From the NCBI GenBank assembly GCA_026874595.1, contig CM049310.1, positions 88,605,556 through 88,669,555 of the forward strand: 64,000 nt of DNA, read 5' to 3'. The notes below the pieces were generated by a model, which had not been told where the DNA came from, ran no database searches, and saw only the letters and a program-made list of their open reading frames with translations. The position numbers were made by a program, and so were the translations under genes. Below are positions 24,744 to 35,389 of the stretch, in pieces. Source of the DNA: Sipunculus nudus (lineage: Eukaryota; Annelida; Sipuncula; Golfingiida; Sipunculidae). The stretch's first letter is position 1; every line of letters starts with the position of its first letter.

Positions 24744-24923
24744 CAGTAAAACTTCGAAATCACGACCACTAATGGGACCTTGATTAAGGGTCGCTTTTTC
24801 CGAGGTGGTCGTCTAAGCGAGGTCTTATATAAAGAGCGAAACAAGAATGAGGACCATACAACAAGTGGTCGTTATTTTGAAGTGGTCGCTAAACTGAGGT
24901 GGTCGTTTGGCAAGGTTTTACTG
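24744..24923. mobile_element. pogo/Tigger-like MITE, 180 bp, TA target duplication
   Basis: The left end CAGTAAAACTTCGAAATCAC and the right end CAAGGTTTTACTG are inverted repeats, and TA dinucleotides flank both ends (24742-24743 and 24924-24925). The interior repeats the word GTGGTCG several times. CAGT termini, TA duplications and arrays of this kind are typical of non-autonomous pogo/Tigger elements of the Tc1/mariner group. Confidence 0.85.
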
Positions 24924-24925
24924 TA

Positions 24926-27240
24926 TTTAGATATGTCTAAACCTATTGATGTAAAATATTGAATCCACGTTTTTATCAAAGGCAGTGAATAATGCCTGAA
25001 TGAATTATGTGTTTCGGGAAGTGGTTTCTGATTCTTGAATACTATGCAGAATATTTGCTCTGGGAAAGCGTTTTAATGTGTACTGTGTGTTTAAGTGTGA
25101 TTGTTTTCACTAAGTGTTCCTTGTTATTGTATACAACCTAATGTTTTACATAAAATCTATATTTTAGAATCACAATTGCTTCTACTGACCATGTTGTTAC
25201 GGGGATCCGTACATCCTGCTTCTCATAGGCCAAATGAAAAAGTTGTTTCTCGGGCTGCTGTTTAGAATAATTTCGAGCGGGCGAATATTGTTCACCTTTT
25301 TGTTATAGGTTTTTGATAAAATTTCATATTTTATCAATATTTATTAGTTATATAAAATCGGAAAATCCGTTTAAAAATATTTGATGCTGGGTTAAAATTA
25401 ATGCACGCGATGTCTGAGAAACCTATCTTTTCGTGGCCTTGGTTGTTGCTTTTAAACCTGCATGCTTTGGCTATTATTTGTAGACCTATGGTCGTATCTG
25501 CGATATTTTATGTTTTGCTGTTATAGCTACACTTAGTGCTTTGCTGTGCAACTCGGTTCAAATTATATCATTGCCCTATATTAAAATACTGCTCTTCTAA
25601 GATCTGGCATTTTTTTGTGATTTATGGATAAAATGAATGTAACTGAAGTTCCTAAAGGTTGTGATGTCAGCTTCATGATAAAATGTCACCTTCACTATCC
25701 CAGGCCTAATTTACATGGTTGCGAGAAGCTGAAGGGTTTAAAGTAACGGTCATTCACCAGGAGTGTCAATACAGGGGTATAAATCCCCCCCCAACGTTAT
25801 AACATGGGGGATGATCAATGTAACCATCTCCCTGCTGCTCATAGAATAATATTTATATATTAAAAATGAAATATATTAATAATTAGAAATATATACTTTG
25901 GTTCCATCTCTAGTATAAATCTATACACCTGAATTAGAATTAACATATACTGGAAAATACAACCCTATTATATATAACCCTTGTACTTAATTGTAATATT
26001 TTTGAAAACTGTCACACAGACAATGCAGACAATAAAATATACATATATAGTGTGTAATCCCAACTTTAATTACCCTCCCACCCTCCTTTGATGATAAATT
26101 TACGCCACTTAAGCATTTTCTTTGAATCAAAGTCTTCTCATAGCTAAGGAACTGCTTCCCGAAATCATATTTATAATCTCTACTGTAACTGTCTTCATGG
26201 AGTCTTGAGAATCATCGGACGTCACACAACCATTGATGAGTATAGAACTTGGGAGAAGAATCGAAGTCTTTCCGGTCAAGTCCAGGCGACATTTATTATT
26301 ATTATCTTTATTTTTATTATTATTATTACATCTATATATCCTTGTCCGAACTTACTGAATACTGGAAGATTAAGCAGAATTCACGTGATTTTAGCCTTCA
26401 CGGGGAAATATATACTACCTTGTAGTTAACACTTCATTCCCCAGGTGGCAGAAGTGCGAAGGTCTGTAGGATCTTGTTACAGTTGCGTGCATGGTACTGG
26501 AGATGCTGTACTCGCTTCACAGACATAAGATTATGTTTAACAAGCATGAAAGCAACAGATTGGGCGAAATAAATTTAATAATGATAGACTTCTTGTCAAC
26601 AATCAAGTAACCTGGAAACTAGAGCCTATACGTGTCTTTATGAATTCAAAACATATTTTTGCGAATTATGTTGCATTTCATATTATTAATTACTTCTTTC
26701 AGCAAAGACCTGCCAAAAGACTTTTTGAAAAGGGAGACAGTATCATTATGAGGTAAACACCTGTATTGGGATTTGAAACGGCTTATTGAGCCGCTGATGT
26801 TGCCACTGAGCCACCTGTACAGCAGTTCGTAGGAGCCCTTCGTCTGTAATATGTTTTTGGCTCATGAGCAGGCATGTGAAACGATAAATTGTGATCGGGA
26901 GAGGCAGCCTGGTTAAAAATAATAACGTATATTTACTTCAATCAGTTCAGGCTGACACTCAAAGCACCTAACGATTTAAAACATGCCCCTGTAAACGAAC
27001 CCCAAGTCCATTAAAAGTAATTATCTTTGATTACACTGTATATAAGACCGGTATTTCTATATACGAACTTTGCTTTCGCATTGAACACATGTACGTGTCA
27101 TATGGCTTTTAACCAGTGGAGGCGTCGCGTTGTTTCACGCGGGACTGCCTTACTTTGCCAATATGTATAATTAAGTACAAGCCACAGGGGGCTGACACGG
27201 TGTGCCACTTATTTACCTGTACAGATTAGGGTACGTTGTT
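24926..27240. other. Intergenic apart from the MITE at 25759-26108
   Basis: No exon with splice borders is recognised on either strand. Short (ATT)n near 26295-26330. Confidence 0.55.
25759..26108. mobile_element. Degenerate copy of the 4.5-5.1 kb hAT-like MITE family
   Basis: The sequence reads CAGGAGTGTCAATACAGGGG, a C-run, ACATGGGGGATGATCAATGT, an AT-rich core with ACTTTGGTTCCAT and AATTAGAATTAACATAT, then TTTACGCCACTT. The same words occur in the same order at 4466-4740, so the two are homologous. No target duplication survives. Confidence 0.7.
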
Positions 27241-27279
27241 TGGCGTGTATCCAGAGCTGCGATGTCGCTACTGATCTTG

Positions 27280-27650
27280 CGCTTCGAACCAATAAGTGGT
27301 CGTATGAAACCAATTACATTCCAATAACACGGCTCGATGACGCCCGGGGTGTTTGTGCGCGATCAGATTGATACAATTCAAGTGTGTACCGATGTGTACA
27401 ACAGCGGTGCGGAACCGTACAGTGCTTCAACAGTACACACATGTAATACCTGTATCAGGAAATACAGGAGCTATAAGGATTACCAAAATGTTTTGAACTT
27501 TTGTACGCTGTTGTGTACAGTTCTTCAGTTAATGATTCTTAACTAGAACCTGTGATCAAAGGCAATGCACACTTTTCACAAAAATATGTAAAAGTGGAGC
27601 AAGATGAAATTAAAAATCAAGGACTAACACGCGGACTTCCTCCTTGTAAG
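27280..27650 (+). promoter_or_regulatory. Candidate promoter and non-coding first exon of the RA/PDZ gene
   Basis: Three CCAAT boxes in the same orientation lie within 37 bp (27289-27293, 27310-27314, 27321-27325), in a locally CpG-richer region. About 325 bp downstream is a consensus donor, AAG|GTAAGT, at 27651. CCAAT arrays bind NF-Y in many animal promoters. The next supported coding exon in sense is at 35342. Linkage to that gene is an inference. Confidence 0.4.
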
Positions 27651-29407
27651 GTAAGTTAATATTTTATGAGAATATTTTAGATATGCCTCCAGATAAATAT
27701 ATATCTTAACCTGTCAAACATTACATGTAAAACATATACTTGTTTATAATATGATATAGAATGTGTTATATAGCATATAATATATTACATATAACGAAGG
27801 GAGAGTGATAAAAACGTATATGTTCTCATCATTTTGATTGACAAGTATTCAATGAAAATGTTTCTCGTTAAAATAAGCTTAGATGTTAGGTGTTTTTAAT
27901 ACGCGGTGGCTCGTTCGGCACCAACATTATTGTACACCTCTGATACTTGTACCGGTAGTGCTTGGTATTCTGTAGGAGACAGTGTTGAGGGCCACTGATT
28001 CTAATTTATGTCTTTGTCACGAGGTTCAACAAACAACCGAGCTAAAAACACCGAGCGTCAGGGCAAAGGTTCACAGGTCTCTACTTAGAAACGGTGTCAC
28101 CGATAAGATTTGAAAAGAAAGATTTCCATTACACTGGTGACTTCCGGTTTTGATTTAAATAGGCCTACAGGATGCGACTATGGGTTCTTATACTGTTGAA
28201 ACCTTTCTATGACGGGAAGCGGATGATATTTTAACATCCATTATAATATGGTATATATAATATTTATGCAATAGCGGATAAACCTAAAAGCAAAGTAGCA
28301 TTTGCTATGCATGGGCCCCGCGTGTTTTGGAGCCTATGAAACGTGGCTGGAGCCCCGACTCCACTTTTTTCGTTCGTTCGTCCGTTCATTCGTAAATAAA
28401 TCTACAGCAAATCTGCAAATCTAGAAAATGTAATTTTTTAAATGTCTGCTTGTTACATTTGACAGGCGCAATTGATACCAAAATATGAGTTGCCAACCTG
28501 TACAAATGAATGGACTTTAGCGGTAAAGTATAAATACTATATGGTTTAGTATTTCTATCAGTAGGGGCCCTTCACTATATTTGCTTTGCATTGGCTTAAT
28601 TTGGCACTGGTTACATATTAAACCAAATTATCTAAATGTATAATACTTTTAATAAAATTACCAAGTATTTTTAATAAAAATATGTTAATGTAGATAATAA
28701 GGTATAATAAATTCACTAACGATAGACTTTGAAAAAAAAATCCTAAGGTGAAATGGCTTATTACTTGGAAGCGTCAGGGTTATTTGTACCTGTAATGCTT
28801 TGCATTCTGAATTAGACAATACCGAGGGTCTGTATATCGTAATATAGACCGAGAGCCATGCTCCTGGTGTCATGCTATCCATATAATCGTCAAGATCTAG
28901 AAATATCCTTTTTAAAATAGGTTCTTTCAGTTGTATAGAAAAAAATGTAATGAAATCTTATCTTGAAAGAAATTTTGTATACATTTGATGCCGTATAAGA
29001 GCAATCGATGCATTTTTTTTAAAATATGGTGCTTTATATGTACAGCAGATATTCGCAACCAGATTATACTACTGTATTTTTAGGTTTCTCATTTGTAAAC
29101 TTTCGATAGGTGAAATCCTAGGACTCGCCTATTCTTTGTGTGTCCAATTTTGAGTTCAGAGTAGTCTTAAATGGAAATATATATCTAAATTTTCGCAGTC
29201 AGTTTGCTAATTATTTTTATAATTAAATATCATCGTCTTATAGGTTCAGGTGGTGAAGCAGATTAGCAGTGCAATAGGGAGGAATCTGCGTTGTCACGTG
29301 ACCGGAAACACCCACTGCCGCATAATGTCAAATGACGCTCGATTTGTAAGTAAAATTTGAAAAGATATGTCTGTAAAAAATACCAACTGAACACACACAC
29401 ACACACT

Positions 29408-29459
<52 letters not shown>

Positions 29460-30713
29460 CATGTCACTGGGACCAGGATGCACTGTGATATGTATAAGGT
29501 AAGAAGTACACAGTAGAAAAAAAAATTAAACTTCCAAGAAAAGACACAAAAGATAAAATGTAGCTTTCGGTTTACCAAAGGCTGGTCTTAATAGACAGGT
29601 GGTCTTATTAGTTAGGTAGGATTTCAGACAGGTGCATTATTTAATACTGAAACAGTACTAGTACATAGAAAGGATGGTACACAACAGAGTGCCTGAACCC
29701 ACAATCCTATCAACAATCATATCGGATCCACTCCTTTTCCCTGATAATCGCTAAGCTTGTTATGTCCAATACCTCTTTCTTGGTAGTCGGTACACTAATA
29801 TCTTTTATGAATTTCTACTGACAGACAAACCGACCCAAAATCAAACAAACCTTGTGAAAACATAACCTCCTTTGCGAAAGTGATTAATTTCTGTGATGAA
29901 ATCATATGCCAATTACAGGAATATATCTGTCTTTATGTGGTGGAGACCGATGTGGGATTCTGTACATGTTTAAGAGTATTAATGGATTCAATTTGTAAAA
30001 AAAAAACTTTATATTATGATATGAAAAATATATTAACAGTTTTGTGATGTTCAACAAGAAAATGTTATGGAAATAAAGCCAATACATGACATTTTGCAAA
30101 CAAAATCTAATCAATTCTTTCTTCGCCCATTCCCAAAATGCCCTGAAAATTTCATGGGAGTCCTTTCAAGATTGAGTGAGTAATGATGTGAACAAACACA
30201 CGAACACACGAACACACGAATATAGATGACCGTATACCCTCCTGTCGGAACATAATGAAAACGCATGTAATTATCGTACAAGCAGTGTAACCGTTCTCTG
30301 AACAGCTAGAACTAACATATAATAGTCTATCTGCTAACTGTAAACATCACGTGACCTCGCTGTTCCTGTGTCGTTGACATTACAGCCAGTAACGCCTTAT
30401 TAACCCACATATGCTTTTCATCACCTATCAATAAACAGTCGAAAATAAGCCCTACACGTCACCTGTACTTGACCTTTGACCTCACCTATTATTGGTCGTT
30501 TATCTACATGTGGTTACCATTTTATCGTTGTCGATGTATGAAGATTTACTAGGAGCTCATCAAATAAAAGTAATTACCAAATTCTCCGAATGTGTTAAGA
30601 CCGTGACACGACTGTTCGTGCATTTTATGAAACTTCACACATTTATACAAGTTTCCACATGGTTATAGACATAGGATTATTCATGGGGTTAGCATTCTAT
30701 ATACAGGGAACCT

Positions 30714-30820
30714 CTCCTTACGTGCCGGCACATCTCTATTATGGACATCTGTATTTCTGACAACTCTGACTATTACGAACACCTGTCTATAACGGACACT
30801 GGAATGAGGGGCCGTACAAA
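30714..30820. mobile_element. Possible one-ended pogo-like fragment
   Basis: CAGGGAACCTCTCCTTACG after a TA dinucleotide resembles a pogo/Tigger terminus. It is followed by loosely repeated words (TATTATGGACATCTG, TATTACGAACACCTG, TATAACGGACACTGG). No right-hand terminal repeat was found. Confidence 0.4.
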
Positions 30821-32267
30821 TAAAGACCAGGAGAATGAATGTAAAATTATTTAATATCTAAATCTCTACCATATACGGATAAAATTCTGATTAACTGAAT
30901 GAACATGTTGCTCCCCCTACAATTGTATTACCATATGTTATGCTCAGCACTCAAAGTTACTATCGAATAAAGCTTCGGCTCTCAGGACTTTAGGTCCCTA
31001 TCCTGCTCTCAGTTCAAACTGAAGAAATCGCACGAGAACCAACACAAGATAATTATATCTTGAAAGCAGCTATTCACTTGTCTATTCTGTAGAATTTATA
31101 TATATGATTTATTTTTTTAGTCCGTGTACATATTAATGTAATTCCTGTTAAGAAAAGTACTTATAACGCCTCCGTGACGTATGTATGTATTTGTTTATCG
31201 ACAAGCTGTTAATAAACATGGTACATGAGGCAATGTTGACAAACAGGAACGGGTAACCTAAGGTGAATGGTTGCATCTGTGCAGAAGTGGATGGCCACTC
31301 TCTGCAAAAAGTCATTTACAAAACTCTGGTTCGTCAGACTTTCCGCCAGATGGCCTTGTTGAATATATTTTTATATTTTTTTTGGCGGGCCGACCATATG
31401 TGATAAACACGTAGATATAAACAAAACGAACAACCGGTGTGAGTCTTGGATACTTGTTTTCTGGCCTATTTTTATAAAAGGGATTTTCTTCAGACAATGT
31501 CAGGTTTCGTGTTAAGCCTTTTCAAGCACATGTTATGGTTTCCGGGTTATTCTGTTCCCGTGTATATAAATTCTTATCAGATTCTTATCTGGCTTTTCAT
31601 GCAGTAGACAGTGCCACCATAGTCCTATCTTTGAAATTTAAACTTGTCGGGATAAAGAAACCTAACATTCCACTTTAACGTAAACGAGAAAGACACAGGG
31701 TTGAAAATACAACCCGGTTTTTAGAAACTGTCATTAATTAAATATTTGCAGTTTTTAACAATTTAAATTTTAAAATAATATTAAAATAAAAAAATTAATT
31801 GGTGAAACTTTCATCAATACATAAACTGTTAAAACGTACATTGTACCAAGTTAAAAAACATATATGCCGTAGTGCCTTGTACGTAATTTGACAAATATAT
31901 TTTGGATTTACTGTAAAAGGAGAATCTTTGCCATGGGTACAACCTGAAAAACACAAGTTTTCCGTTATCTAGCTTGTATATTATACTTATCAACGTACGT
32001 AGATAAACCCTTTCATTGTTAACTCGTTTCTTATCAGCGTCCTGGCGTCAGTGGTACCCCAGAGTGTCTTAGTTAAAGGCCGTGAAAAATGTTACATGTA
32101 CTTATCATGTACTTGTCCACGTATATAAGTCAACAGTGAATTCGGTATGGGGTACATGGTATTTATACTAAGATATGCATAAGATATGATTAATTAATGA
32201 CTGGTTTATTTGGAATAAATATTTAGTCATGAATAAAGAAAAATCATTGTTTTAGTCTATCAGGAAA

Positions 32268-32376
32268 CTATTATTACTATTATAATTATAATTATTATTA
32301 CTATTATATTTAATATTATTATTGTTGTTTTTATTGTTATTACTATTATTATTACTATTATTATTATTATTATTGC
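32268..32376. repeat. (ATT)n microsatellite, imperfect
   Basis: ATT trinucleotides with GTT and ACT interruptions. Asparagine-rich minus-strand frames arise from it. Confidence 0.92.
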
Positions 32377-32439
32377 ACCATGTTATCAGTGGAGTTCCGC
32401 CGCCCCCGTCGTGTTCGATTCCGAATAACTCCTGTGAGA

Positions 32440-33100
32440 CCCCTTGACCAATCTTTCTGAAACCCGGCATAGTTATTGGGCCACAATGTGAACTGGTGCC
32501 TAACAAAGATTGGTGGTGCCACCTACACTCCTTTGTCCATCTGTGCGTCTTTTTTTAGTGATAATAGCTAATATCTCAGGAGTGATTCATTGTATTGGGC
32601 GAACATTGTGCATGTCCATTGGTCAATCTTGAGACTGATGGCGCCATCTACAGTTGTCTTCGCGTGGCGCCCATACGTGCGTTTGTTTAGGGTAAACAAC
32701 ACTCATAAATCAGATGATTTAATGTATCGGCCTGAAATATGGCATGTCCATCCATCTTGTATAGTTTTCTGGTACACATGGCAGGTGGCGCCATCTATTG
32801 TCCCGTTTTCGAAGAAAACATTGATGCCCTTTTCTCAGGAGTGGTTTGGCGTATCGGCCTGAAATTTTGCATGTTCATCCATCTTGGTTAGATTTCTCAT
32901 ACAGAAAACTGGTGAGGCCACCTACAATCACGCATTTGTAGACTAAATTCAGGTATCTCAGGAGTGGTTTGAATATTGGCCGGAAATTTTCATGTTCATA
33001 AAATCTAGGATGGCATTATCTAGTACACATGACTGGTGGTGCCACATCCAACAACCTTTTTGTTTTAATTCGTCTATCCGTGCATCTTGGCATCTCTGAT
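32440..33100. repeat. Degenerate tandem repeat, period about 120 bp
   Basis: The succession CAGGAGTGGTTTG, TATCGGCCTGAAATNTTGCATG, TCCATCTTGG, CTGGTGGCGCCATCTACA recurs about four to five times with heavy divergence (for example near 32560, 32700, 32840 and 32955). It is an old satellite-like array or the internal part of a larger repeat. Confidence 0.7.
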
Positions 33101-33183
33101 GTCCCACTTTTAGAGGGCTTTCTCGCCAGGAGATATTTTATGCCTCACCTTATCAAAGCCTCTGTGATTCGGTGGATGTAGTC

Positions 33184-33715
33184 GAGTCCAAACCATCCGA
33201 GTCCGAGTGCAAGTCCGAGTCCAGGCAACTCAAGTCCTAGTGTCTGAGTCATTAGCAATCTGAGTCCAAGTATGAGTCCAATACAAATATCAATTAAAAG
33301 CAATTTATAATGGAACTTTCAGATTATCAAGTACACTTTAAGTTAGTTCACACATGCTTTTTACTGTATTGGTTAATTTCATTTATAGCTCCCAGTGCTG
33401 TGCAAAGCTTGGCATATATAGTGTTTTTGTTTTGTAATATCCTGTTTGAGGTTAGCACAGGTCTTATTAATATGTGACAAAGTTTTTGTGACAGTGGACT
33501 CCAGATGGATTTCGCTTGATTTCTCAAGTCCTTAAATCCGAGACCGAGTACCCGAATACAAGAACGAGTCCAGGACCCTCGAGTCCAAGTCTGTGTCCGA
33601 GTCCCTAACAAAGTAGACTCGAAACCGGACTGGAGTCCAAGTCCGTGTCCGTGTCTCCCTAAAAAAGTAGACTCGAAACCGGACTCGAGTCCAAGTCCGG
33701 ACTTGATTCATGTCC
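33184..33715 (+). repeat. GAGTCC-rich interspersed repeat, copy A
   Basis: Blocks of GAGTCCNAGTCC hexamers at about 33184-33275 and 33540-33700 surround a unique core with CAGATTATCAAGTACACTTT and GTGCAAAGCTTGGCAT. The core is similar to the reverse complement of copy B at 59110-59580, so this is a dispersed family present here in opposite orientation. Confidence 0.7.
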
Positions 33716-33808
33716 TATATCACAGACTTATAGTCGCTTTTCGACTGCCCATATTCTAGTTATTTTTATTATTATATTTTTTTATTTTTTTTATGGACAA
33801 TGTTATTG

Positions 33809-33810
<2 letters not shown>

Positions 33811-33854
<44 letters not shown>

Positions 33855-33882
33855 ATTATTATTATTATTATTATTATTATTT
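33811..33882. repeat. (ATT)n microsatellite
   Basis: About 24 near-perfect ATT trinucleotides. Confidence 0.96.
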
Positions 33883-35009
33883 CATTCTCATTTGTTTATT
33901 CATTTTCATTTTTGTTGCTTATCTGATGATGTAGCAGTTTCGTAAATTCTCCAAGAGTTTTCTAGTCCTGATTCATGAACGTCAAATATGTGTGATATTA
34001 AAGTCATAAATGGGTACTCAAGATCAAAGAAAGTGCTTCTGTTTCATCCACGCAACCCCAACCCCCGTTTTATTTAATTGCGCCCGCGTGAAGCATGTTA
34101 CCTGGACGGGAAAATTAATGATAAAACCCTCGCCACCATGTGTTTGGGCCTTACATTGATAAGGCACGCAGAAAATCCAGCGGCCCGTGATAAAGTTTAC
34201 CTATACACGGTCCTCAACCTCGTTCTGGGCCAGATAAACCTTGAACAAACCAATGTATAAGGGTCCTTCAGATGTGCATGGTGAACAAACATTATGTGAA
34301 TAACACATCAAATTGTTTCACACACCGAGCTGACACACGGAATTTAAAGCAACAGCGGTGTTAAGACCGGAGGAAAGATTTTACCGCATTTTATATAAAC
34401 AAATTAGGATTAATTCTCTATTTTAAACTTCGCGCACTGGAATTTGGATTACCTGTTACCGGGGATATTATTACCTACATTTCACGATTGAGAGTTCAAC
34501 ACAGCATTATAGATTAAAAACAATGTCTGTAGACAATGCTAAAGGCTGAAAATGACAGGAATTTGTGTTGCGTTGAAATTCAAGCACAGAAAGGTGAAAT
34601 CTTCTGGGCACCTGAAACGTATCATACTGCTGAGTAGCGCCATTTCGGCCCTCCCACAATAGAGAGTCTCCGACCAGCGTCAAGTACAGGATTACCAGCC
34701 TGCTGAGTCGTGTGTAATCGGCCAGCTGCTGAGTTAATAGGATTTGGAGTATACAAAGAACATTTTTAAATTACTGATTGACAGTGTGAGCTTGATAAGT
34801 ATTGTGTACAACCAACATATAATTCATTATGATCTGGAGTTAGGCACTTACTTTTGCATAAGTTTTTCTGTGAGAAACGATCGTTCGGAGAAGATGAAAA
34901 ATACCATGGGAGAAAAGTATCTTTGTGAGACGGGACAAATGGTATCAACTTAAGATGATTGATAAGTCGTCCTGCATCGTCATGCATGAAGAGTTTGAAC
35001 TTCTATATA

Positions 35010-35096
35010 CAGTGAAATCTCGCTAATACGACCGCCTGCGGGATCAGCGAAAGTGGTCATGTTAGTGGGGAGGTCGTATTAGGAGATATTTCACCG
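35010..35096. mobile_element. pogo/Tigger-like MITE, 87 bp, TA target duplication
   Basis: The left end CAGTGAAATCTCGCTAATAC is mirrored by the right end GTATTAGGAGATATTTCACCG. TA flanks both sides (35008-35009 and 35097-35098). It is essentially two terminal repeats with a minimal spacer, about 245 bp before the RA/PDZ start codon. Confidence 0.85.
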
Positions 35097-35341
35097 TAGC
35101 ATTTTTAATGGACTATGCATAAAATTTGCATAAATTTACTCATTGGTATCAGCAACTGTAACTTGAGGTAATCGGAACATCAAAGTTGTGGTTACACAAG
35201 AGCGGTATTCATTTTGAGGATCTAAATTTATCTTTTCTCTGAGTAAATTATAACAAAGACGATCACTTTTAAGAGTCATGATATGTTCACGCGTATTTTT
35301 TAACCGTATAAAGTGAAGGAGGAACAGCAGAAACATTAACC

Positions 35342-35389
35342 ATGGCAAAGGACAAATTCGCTAAATATAGCACCAAAATGCCGAACAGG
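35342..35389 (+). CDS. RA/PDZ gene exon 1 (start codon, 16 codons)
   Basis: ATG sits in a near-ideal context (TTAACCATGG). It encodes MAKDKFAKYSTKMPNR and ends AGG|GTAGGT in phase 0, which matches exon 2. Possible upstream acceptors (for example TTTTAAG near 35271) exist, so the exon may begin with 5'UTR. Confidence 0.7.

Larger units (their letters stand above)
27651..35341. other. Intron or intergenic DNA before the RA/PDZ start exon
   Basis: No coding exon is recognised. It contains (CA)n(TA)n at about 29391-29450, a possible pogo-like fragment, a degenerate ~120-bp tandem repeat, a GAGTCC-rich repeat, (ATT)n tracts and a short pogo-like MITE, each listed separately. Confidence 0.5.
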
